From: Butyricicoccus pullicaecorum
GTDB taxonomy: Bacteria > Bacillota > Clostridia > Oscillospirales > Butyricicoccaceae
DNA length: 64,000 bases
Assembly: GCA_018365995.1 (NCBI GenBank)
Contig: JAGZIY010000010.1
Location: 1-64,000, forward strand
Reading direction: 5' to 3'
This document shows positions 57,985 through 64,000 of this stretch, in pieces; position 1 is the stretch's first letter; the number at the start of each line of letters is the position of its first letter. The position numbers and the translations under genes are program-made. Under the pieces are notes generated by a model. That model was given only the letters and a program-made list of their open reading frames with translations, was not told the DNA's origin and did no database searches.

Positions 57985-59277
57985 ATGAGTCATATTTATT
58001 CGGTCACGCAGCTCAGTCAGGAAATCAAAAATCTGCTCGAAAGTCGGGCGGATTTTCGAAATATTTTTGTACAGGGCGAGATATCGAACTATAAACAGCA
58101 TACCTCTGGACATCACTATATGACCCTCAAGGATGCAGGCGGCGCAATCAGCGCAGTTTTATTCCGCGCCGATGCCCAGCGCCTGCGTTTTCGGTTGACC
58201 AATGGCATGAAGGTGATTGCACGCGGGCGTGTCAGCTCCTTTCCCAAGACCGGACAGGTTCAGCTTTATCTTGCTGATTTGATGCCGGACGGCGCGGGCG
58301 CTCTGCATCTTGCTTTCGAGCAGCGCAAGGAAAAGCTGTACCGTGAGGGGCTTTTCGATGCGGCACATAAAAAATCGCTGCCGTCCATGCCTGAGACCAT
58401 TGCACTGGTCACCTCGCCGACGGGGGCTGCTGTGCGCGATATGCTTCGCATTTTGGCGCGGCGCTTCCCGCTGGCGCGCGTACAGATTTGGGGCGTACTC
58501 GTGCAGGGAGACAAGGCGGGGGACAGCATTGCACGGGCAATTGCGGCGGTCAATGCGCATGGACAAGCGCAGGTGATTGTTGTAGGACGCGGCGGCGGCT
58601 CGCTGGAGGACCTTTGGGCATTCAATGAAGAAGTGGTTGCCCGTGCCATCTTTGCGAGTAAAATACCGGTGGTTTCGGCGGTGGGACACGAGCCGGACGT
58701 CACGATATCGGATTTTGTTGCCGATTTGCGTGCGCCCACGCCGTCTGGAGCGGCGGAGCTCATCGTGCCCGACAGCGCGGAACTGCGCTTGCAGCTCGAC
58801 AGGCAGATGGAACGCCTTGACCATGCGGTACGCAAGCAGCTGACCGAGACGCGCACCCGTACAGCTGTGCTCGCAGAGCGCTTGGGGCGGTATGCACCGG
58901 CGCAGTATGCGGCGGAGCAGCGCCGCAGGGTGGAACTGTTGGAGACGCGGCTGACACAGGCGATGCAGCGCAGGCTGGGCGAATGTCGGAATCAGCTTGT
59001 GCGCAGGTCTGAGCAGCTGACCAGACTGCCGGCACGTGTGCTGGACAGGCAATCGGCACGTCTGTCTGCCTGTGCCGGAAGATTGCAGGCACTGAGCCCG
59101 CTGAGCGTGCTGGCACGTGGATTTTCCGTAGTGACCGACAGCGCGGGCAGTCTCGTGACCGACAGTGGACAGCTCGCGTCCGGCGATGTGGTAAAATTGC
59201 AGCTTGCGAGCGGGAGCGCACAGGCACAGATACAATCAGTTACACGGGAAAGGGAAGAAACATGCCAAAAAAATTGA
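57985..59277 (+). CDS. xseA: Exodeoxyribonuclease VII large subunit
   Basis: Catalytic subunit of the single-strand DNA exonuclease. N-terminal OB-fold (YSVTQLSQEIKNLLE, VQGEISNYKQHTSGHHYMTLKD), catalytic domain with SPTGAAVRDM, GRGGGSLEDLWAFNEE, HEPDVTISDFVADLRAPTPSGAAE, and a long helical C-terminal part that binds the small subunit. About 430 residues. ATG 57985 (MSHIYS) has GGAG 6 nt upstream. It overlaps xseB by 16 nt. Confidence 0.95.
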   Translation: MSHIYSVTQLSQEIKNLLESRADFRNIFVQGEISNYKQHTSGHHYMTLKDAGGAISAVLFRADAQRLRFRLTNGMKVIARGRVSSFPKTGQVQLYLADLMPDGAGALHLAFEQRKEKLYREGLFDAAHKKSLPSMPETIALVTSPTGAAVRDMLRILARRFPLARVQIWGVLVQGDKAGDSIARAIAAVNAHGQAQVIVVGRGGGSLEDLWAFNEEVVARAIFASKIPVVSAVGHEPDVTISDFVADLRAPTPSGAAELIVPDSAELRLQLDRQMERLDHAVRKQLTETRTRTAVLAERLGRYAPAQYAAEQRRRVELLETRLTQAMQRRLGECRNQLVRRSEQLTRLPARVLDRQSARLSACAGRLQALSPLSVLARGFSVVTDSAGSLVTDSGQLASGDVVKLQLASGSAQAQIQSVTREREETCQKN

Positions 59278-59501
59278 CATTTGAACAGTCTATGGTGCAG
59301 CTGGAGGACATTGTGCGGCAGCTGGAGCAGGGCGAGGCAACGCTTGAGGACAGTCTGAAGCTGTTTGAACAGGGAACAAAACTGGTATCTTCCCTGCATG
59401 GGCAGCTGGATGCCGCACAGCAGAAGGTGGAACAAATGATGGTGGGAACAGATGGGGGAATTCAGGAAGTACCTTTTGTAGTTGAGGAGGACAGTAAATG
59501 A
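59262..59501 (+). CDS. xseB: Exodeoxyribonuclease VII small subunit
   Basis: Small helical subunit (79 residues) with the conserved LEDIVRQLEQGEATLEDSLKLFEQGTKL block. It forms a helical bundle on XseA. It overlaps xseA and ispA, so the three are translationally linked. Confidence 0.95.
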   Translation: MPKKLTFEQSMVQLEDIVRQLEQGEATLEDSLKLFEQGTKLVSSLHGQLDAAQQKVEQMMVGTDGGIQEVPFVVEEDSK

Positions 59502-60376
59502 ATACACGTTTGAAATCCTATACCGAACAAATCGAGCAGGCACTCGACACCTATTTGAGTCCCTTGGGACATATCGGCAGAGAACGCATTTTGGAGGCAA
59601 TGCGGTATTCGGCGCTCAATGGCGGCAAGCGCCTGCGTCCGGTTTTGCTGCTGGAGTTCTGCCGTGTGTGCGGCGGAAATGTAGAACAGGCTTTGCCGTT
59701 TGCGTGTGCGCTGGAAATGATTCATACCTATTCGCTGATCCATGACGATCTGCCATGTATGGACGATGATGATCTGCGCCGCGGCAAGCCGACCAGCCAT
59801 AAGAAGTTTGGCGAGGGCATGGCAGTACTGGCAGGCGATGCCCTTCTGACCTATGCGTTCGAAATTGCATCGTGTGATAATAATGGACTTGACCCGCGTG
59901 TGGTGCTCAAGGCGGTCACTGCATTGGCACAGGAGGCGGGGTATTGCGGTATGATTGGCGGTCAGGTCATGGATATCGCTTCTGCCGAGACGGAAATCTC
60001 CTGCGAGGAGCTTTTGGAACTGGAGGATTTGAAAACCTGCGCACTCATTCGCGCAGCGGCGCGTATCGGCTGTATTGTTGGCGGCGCAACCAAAGAGCAA
60101 ACACATGCGGCGCTTGTCTATGCAAACCGCGTCGGGCTTGCCTTCCAAATCGAAGATGATATTCTGGATATCGAGGGCGATGAGGCGATTTTTGGAAAGC
60201 CCATTGGATCAGATCAGGAGCGCGGAAAGCCCACTCTGCCGGAGGTGTTTGGCATGGACGCCTGCAAAAACATGGTGCGTGAGCTGACCGATGAGGCGAT
60301 AGAAATCGTGCGGGTTTTCCCTGAATCGGATTTCCTCATAGAAATTGCAGAGCAGCTTGCCGTCAGACAAAAGTAA
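59498..60376 (+). CDS. ispA: Farnesyl/geranyl diphosphate synthase
   Basis: Short-chain trans-prenyl transferase that builds FPP from IPP and DMAPP for undecaprenyl and other isoprenoids. The first aspartate-rich motif DDLPCMDDDDLRRG (about 83-96) and the second FQIEDDILDIEGD (about 215-227) are complete. 292 residues. It overlaps xseB by 4 nt and closes the operon. dxs of the same pathway follows after OLE RNA and oapA. Confidence 0.95.
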   Translation: MNTRLKSYTEQIEQALDTYLSPLGHIGRERILEAMRYSALNGGKRLRPVLLLEFCRVCGGNVEQALPFACALEMIHTYSLIHDDLPCMDDDDLRRGKPTSHKKFGEGMAVLAGDALLTYAFEIASCDNNGLDPRVVLKAVTALAQEAGYCGMIGGQVMDIASAETEISCEELLELEDLKTCALIRAAARIGCIVGGATKEQTHAALVYANRVGLAFQIEDDILDIEGDEAIFGKPIGSDQERGKPTLPEVFGMDACKNMVRELTDEAIEIVRVFPESDFLIEIAEQLAVRQK

Positions 60377-60431
60377 AGAGATCTATGTCTGTGCTCCATA
60401 CGAGGAGCCGGCGGTCATTGATGAAACAGGG

Positions 60432-60468
60432 AGGGCGCAGCCGGCGGCAGGTCATGCGCCCTTTTTAT
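60432..60468 (+). terminator. Terminator after ispA
   Basis: AGGGCGCA (60432-60439) pairs with TGCGCCCT (60455-60462), followed by TTTTATTG. It separates the nusB-ispA operon from the independently transcribed OLE RNA. Confidence 0.75.
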
Positions 60469-60576
60469 TGTGTGTACAGAGCGGTATGCAGAACGTATAT
60501 CGCGCAGATTGGGTGTCTTTACAGTAAAAAAATGAATAAACTTTCACGTACTGCATAAAAATTTACAAAGAAGCCC

Positions 60577-60605
60577 TTGCAATTCTCGTCTAATTGTGGT
60601 AACTT
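60577..60605 (+). promoter_or_regulatory. OLE RNA promoter
   Basis: TTGCAA (60577-60582), 17-nt spacer, TAACTT (60600-60605). The predicted start falls at or next to GTGTGAC, the 5' strand of the RNA's closing helix. Confidence 0.6.
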
Positions 60606-60609
60606 ATCC

Positions 60610-61262
60610 GTGTGACGCAGTATTCTAGTCAGGCGTTCTCTCCCTAGGATGGGCCTAAAAATCCATCGAAGGGCATATCGATGAAGTCCCTGGTGCTTGC
60701 TTCTTACGCCCAGTTTGGGGTGGGTGCTGGGGGTTAAGACTTTAGGGCGCGTTTCAATGGCATGAAATACCGACCCTATTGTCGTGGAGACCCGACTCTG
60801 TGGGACACCTATAGCACCTCTTCGGAGGTTGATGGATGACCTACGGACCGGGGTGAAACCTGTAATGCGGTGCAGAGAAAGGTGTATGGGAACTGATTGC
60901 GCAATCGGGCCTGTGCGCTGCATCAACGTGCTGTGTACAGAGTAGCCTGCCTTGCGTGGTTATGGTGGATGAGATACCCACCTGCCAGCCTGTGGCCGCG
61001 GGCTGGCAGGCATTGATTTCTGAAACCATGGCTGCAAAAGAGGCTAAGGAAAGAACTGATCCTGTCGTGGAAATCACCTAGGCTGTCTGAAATACGAGCG
61101 GGCGTGGGATTGCAGTGCGGACTCAGTGGCAATTCGGTCTCGGATGTGGCAACACTCCGACACACGCTTTAAAGGGAAACCGCCGGAGCGGCGACGCACG
61201 GCAGTGTGCGGGGAAATCCAACCGAACCTAAGCCGCAAGATTTACCACCCCCGCTGTCACAC
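60610..61262 (+). ncRNA. ole: OLE RNA (ornate, large, extremophilic)
   Basis: A roughly 650-nt stretch without any supported protein frame, GC-rich and full of local hairpins (for example CCTGCCAGCC...GGCTGGCAGG near 60980-61010). Its ends pair (GTGTGACGCAG at 60610-60620 with CTGTCACAC at 61254-61262, then TTTTTT). It lies between ispA and dxs, directly before a gene for the OLE-associated membrane protein OapA, in the nusB-xseAB-ispA-OLE-oapA-dxs order known from Bacillus halodurans. OLE RNA binds OapA and localises at the membrane, with links to magnesium, alcohol and cold stress. Identification rests on context, size and end pairing, not on a covariance search. Confidence 0.87.
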
Positions 61263-61285
61263 TTTTTTGATAAATATGTAAGACT

Positions 61286-61316
61286 GCCTGAAACCTTCCG
61301 TTTCGGGCTTTCTTTG
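61286..61316 (+). terminator. Hairpin between OLE RNA and oapA
   Basis: GCCTGAAAC pairs with GTTTCGGGC (9 bp, one G-U) around CTTCC, followed by TTTCTTT. It may end most OLE transcripts and let some continue into oapA and dxs. Confidence 0.65.
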
Positions 61317-61385
61317 CAGTATTGGCAAGTGTCTGTTCGGGAAAACGGGCATTGCCTTAATTTGTGTTGCAGGTGAAGGAGTATT

Positions 61386-61979
61386 ATGACACAGGGAGAT
61401 ATAGACAAAAATCGGAAAAAGCACAAGCCAAGACTTTGGGATATGGTAAACTGGAAATGGGTCGGAACCATCACGGCGCTGTCCTTCCTCATTTCGGTTT
61501 CCATGTCCTATCTATCCAATGAGGCACTCAAAACCGTCAACAATGTTGTCGCGTTCTTCATTCTTCTGCTGTTTGTCGCAATTGGTATTGTATTTGATAT
61601 CATTGGCGTTGCTGCAACCTCCACAACCGAAAAGGAGCTGCATTCCATGGCTGCCAAAAAGGTGCATGGCGCAAGACAGGCGGTTTGGCTTTCCCGCAAC
61701 GCGGAAAAGGTGGCAAGCTTCTGCAACGACGTGGTGGGCGATATTTCAGGCATCATCTCGGGCGCCACCGGTGCAATCATCATTTCGCACATTACATCAG
61801 GGCTAAATGGCTTTCAGGCGCTGATTGTCTCGCTGACAGTGACTGGCTGCATTGCGGCAGCAACCATTGGCGGCAAGGCGATTGGTAAGGTGTTCGGAAT
61901 CTCCAAAAGTGTCGTCATTATCCATACCGCAGGCAGGATACTGGCATTTCTGCATCTGCCACAGGAAAAGAAACGGTGA
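61386..61979 (+). CDS. oapA: OLE-associated protein OapA
   Basis: A 197-residue integral membrane protein with about four hydrophobic segments (28-45, 54-76, 120-140, 145-168), a basic N-terminus (DKNRKKHKPR) and a basic C-terminal end. The VFDIIGVAATSTTEKELHSMAAKKVHGARQA block is characteristic of this family (related to CNNM/CorC N-terminal DUF21 domains). It binds OLE RNA at the membrane in Bacillus halodurans. AAGGAG lies 4 nt before ATG. dxs starts 4 nt after its stop. Confidence 0.92.
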   Translation: MTQGDIDKNRKKHKPRLWDMVNWKWVGTITALSFLISVSMSYLSNEALKTVNNVVAFFILLLFVAIGIVFDIIGVAATSTTEKELHSMAAKKVHGARQAVWLSRNAEKVASFCNDVVGDISGIISGATGAIIISHITSGLNGFQALIVSLTVTGCIAAATIGGKAIGKVFGISKSVVIIHTAGRILAFLHLPQEKKR

Positions 61980-61983
61980 ATCC

Positions 61984-63912
61984 ATGGAAAATAAAAACAG
62001 ATATGGCGCGCTGGATTTGGTCAACAGTCCGGATGATCTGCGGGCAATGTCCTTTGAGGTCAAGCAAACGCTGTGCGCAAACATTCGGGAGTTTCTAATC
62101 GATCATGTGTCCCGAACGGGCGGACATCTGGCATCTAATCTCGGTATTGTAGAGTTGACGGTCGCACTGGAAAGTGAGTTTGATTCGCGCCGTGACCGCA
62201 TCATTTATGATGTGGGGCATCAGTGCTATGTGCATAAAATTTTAACAGGACGCAAGGCGCAGTTTGATACGCTGCGCACCTATGGCGGGCTGAGCGGCTT
62301 TTTGAAGCCCTCAGAGAGCGAAACCGACCCCTGCATCACAGGACATGCTTCCAGTTCGGTATCGGTCGCCCTCGGTATGGCACATGCACGCACCATTAAA
62401 AATGACAGATATCATGTGGTAGCAGTTATTGGAGACGGTGCACTGACCGGCGGTATGGCGTATGAAGCACTAAGTGACGCGGGTGCCAGTCAGGAGCCGC
62501 TGATTGTTATTTTGAATGACAACAATATGTCCATTGACAAAAATGTGGGCGGTATGGCGCGGCATCTTGCAAGACTGCGCGTATCGCCGCAGTATTTGGG
62601 CACCAAGAACCGTATTAAAAACATGCTTTCGCACATACCCGGCGGCAAGTCGCTGACCGCTAAGGGGACAAAGCTGAAAAGCGCGATTAAGTCGGTATTG
62701 CTGCCCGGCCCTATGTTTGAGCAGATGGGGTTTACCTATCTGGGACCAGTGGATGGGCATGATCTGTCTGCGCTGTCGTTTCACTTGCAGCTGGCAAAGC
62801 GCCTGCGCGGTCCCGTGCTCCTGCATGTTATGACCAAAAAGGGCAAGGGCTATCCCTTTGCAGAGCAGGCGCCGGATCGGTTCCACGGGGTATCTAAATT
62901 TGATCCCGCCACCGGTATGCTGCCGCAGTCAGAGGGAGACTTTTCCGCGGTTTTTGGCGAGGAACTTATAAAGCTTGCGCGATGTGATGAGCGCATTTGT
63001 GCGATTACGGCGGCAATGCCATCTGGAACAGGGCTTTCCGGTTTTGCCCAGCAGTTTCCGCAGCGCTTTTTTGATGTCGGCATTGCTGAGGAGCACGCGG
63101 TAGCAATGACCGCTGGCATGGCAAAGCAGGGACTGCGCGCGGTATGTGCAATCTATGCCACCTTTTTGCAGCGTGCCTATGACCAGCTCATTCACGATGT
63201 ATCGGTTGCCGGAGATATTCCGGCGGTGTTTGCTATTGACCGCGCGGGCATTGTGGGAGCGGACGGTGCAACCCATAACGGAACCTTTGATATCCCATTT
63301 CTGCGCACCATTCCGAATATGACGATTTTATGTCCGGCAAACTATGCCGAACTGCGCACCATGCTCACGCAGGCGCTCTATCACAATGAGACGGGCGGCG
63401 CGATTGCCATTCGTTATCCGCGCGGCAAAGAAGGAGCCTTCACGACAGACACGGCGGCGCAGCCTATCTGTTGTGTGCGTCCGGCAGAACAGCCTGCGGC
63501 AACCATTTTGACCTACGGCATCTTGGTCAATGAAGCAATGACTGCCGCCGCACTCTTGGAAAAGCAGGGCATTGCGGTGAGTATATGGAAGGTGAACGAG
63601 ATTTCCAGCCGCACCGAGCAGGCGCTTGCCGCACTGCTCGAGCAGTTTGCGCCCGTGACCGCTGTTCTGGAGGACGTGGTGCAGAATGGCTCGTTTTCGG
63701 AGGCAGTCTGCCGCGCCGCAGACGAGCACAGCAAAGAAACGCAGCTTTTCTGCATCAATACCGGAAATCGTTTCCTGCCGCACGGTTCACCGGCACAAAT
63801 TTATAAGCTGTGTGGTATGGACGGCGCAAGTGTGGCGCATTTGCTGACCGAATATCTAAATAAAAGGGGAAACAACATTGGCGAAGAAAAGACTGGATGT
63901 ATTGATTTTTGA
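61984..63912 (+). CDS. dxs: 1-deoxy-D-xylulose-5-phosphate synthase
   Basis: Thiamine diphosphate enzyme that makes DXP from pyruvate and glyceraldehyde 3-phosphate, the first step of the MEP isoprenoid pathway. Cofactor motif GDGALTGGMAYEAL...LNDNNMSI, active-site HGVSKFDPATG, GIAEEHAVAMTAGMA, and the transketolase C-terminal domain. 642 residues. ATG 61984 (MENKNRYG) follows a modest GGTGA site. Its end overlaps the tlyA start. Shares the pathway with ispA. Confidence 0.95.
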   Translation: MENKNRYGALDLVNSPDDLRAMSFEVKQTLCANIREFLIDHVSRTGGHLASNLGIVELTVALESEFDSRRDRIIYDVGHQCYVHKILTGRKAQFDTLRTYGGLSGFLKPSESETDPCITGHASSSVSVALGMAHARTIKNDRYHVVAVIGDGALTGGMAYEALSDAGASQEPLIVILNDNNMSIDKNVGGMARHLARLRVSPQYLGTKNRIKNMLSHIPGGKSLTAKGTKLKSAIKSVLLPGPMFEQMGFTYLGPVDGHDLSALSFHLQLAKRLRGPVLLHVMTKKGKGYPFAEQAPDRFHGVSKFDPATGMLPQSEGDFSAVFGEELIKLARCDERICAITAAMPSGTGLSGFAQQFPQRFFDVGIAEEHAVAMTAGMAKQGLRAVCAIYATFLQRAYDQLIHDVSVAGDIPAVFAIDRAGIVGADGATHNGTFDIPFLRTIPNMTILCPANYAELRTMLTQALYHNETGGAIAIRYPRGKEGAFTTDTAAQPICCVRPAEQPAATILTYGILVNEAMTAAALLEKQGIAVSIWKVNEISSRTEQALAALLEQFAPVTAVLEDVVQNGSFSEAVCRAADEHSKETQLFCINTGNRFLPHGSPAQIYKLCGMDGASVAHLLTEYLNKRGNNIGEEKTGCIDF

Positions 63913-64000
63913 ACAGGGTCTGGTGCCATCTCGCGAGCGGGCAAAGACAACCATTATGGAGGGACTTGTCTATGTCAATGGGCAAAAGGCGGACAAGGCA
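63878..64000 (+). CDS. tlyA: TlyA-like rRNA methyltransferase / hemolysin, partial
   Basis: Runs off the window after 41 codons. A TTG start with GGGGA 8 nt upstream overlaps dxs by 35 nt. The visible part (KKRLDVLIFEQGLVPSRERAKTTIMEGLVYVNG) is the N-terminal S4 RNA-binding domain of TlyA, which 2'-O-methylates cytidines in rRNA. The dxs-tlyA order is usual in Firmicutes. Confidence 0.9.
   Translation, partial: MAKKRLDVLIFEQGLVPSRERAKTTIMEGLVYVNGQKADKA

Overview
The window looks like chromosomal DNA of a Gram-positive, spore-forming, anaerobic gut Clostridium relative that makes butyrate (an Oscillospiraceae/Butyricicoccaceae type such as Agathobaculum or Butyricicoccus would fit; this is inference from gene content). 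The pointers are spoIIID-spmA-spmB, strong Shine-Dalgarno sites with some GTG and TTG starts, a thiolase-crotonase-hydroxybutyryl-CoA dehydrogenase set, a complete 4-hydroxybutyrate branch, RNase Y, and the nusB-xseAB-ispA-dxs-tlyA order typical of Firmicutes.

Layout. 0-10 kb: an unknown acidic protein, uracil permease, a MATE exporter, a membrane-anchored choloylglycine-hydrolase-like Ntn hydrolase, an oleate hydratase with an unusual N-terminal extension, and a zinc alcohol dehydrogenase. 10-13 kb: a CPBP protease and the sporulation operon. 13-21 kb, minus strand: two butyrate units, 4hbD-abfD-small Cys protein-CoA transferase and thl-crt-hbd, which meet at crotonyl-CoA. 21-22.4 kb: an AT-rich scar with a DUF1877 protein and a broken hicAB toxin-antitoxin pair. 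22.5-28.7 kb: a polar amino acid ABC transporter, a degenerate YhaN-like ATPase, and murD.

28.9-34.8 kb, minus strand: a tightly overlapping eight-gene unit (MarR, MATE, OmpR-type regulator, histidine kinase, thioredoxin-fold lipoprotein without CXXC, 45-residue CXXC microprotein, NapH-like membrane ferredoxin, TlpA-like thiol lipoprotein). It reads as a sensor-controlled system that carries electrons across the membrane to extracytoplasmic thiols. 35-36.4 kb: RNase P RNA, an unknown protein, and an unannotated type I toxin-antitoxin locus (24-residue hydrophobic peptide plus antisense RNA with its own consensus promoter). 36.5-39.7 kb: an inositol-type catabolic pair and its AraC regulator. 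39.7-43.7 kb: a prophage-derived early region with divergent repressor/Cro promoters, a Rad50-like ATPase, a replisome organizer and an ArpU-like protein, but no integrase or structural genes. 43.8 kb: a candidate small RNA with consensus promoter and terminator on the minus strand.

44-64 kb: housekeeping genes (CPBP, mnmA, oligopeptide-binding lipoprotein, pgeF, rny, pth, yloV/yloU, lexA-recG, nusB, a TsaD paralogue, xseA, xseB, ispA, dxs, start of tlyA). Between ispA and dxs lie a roughly 650-nt structured RNA with its own promoter and closing helix and a membrane protein. Position, size and partner identify these as OLE RNA and OapA. A dispersed intergenic repeat of about 100-190 bp, built around a hairpin, occurs three times (near 5.2, 22.4 and 44.2 kb).
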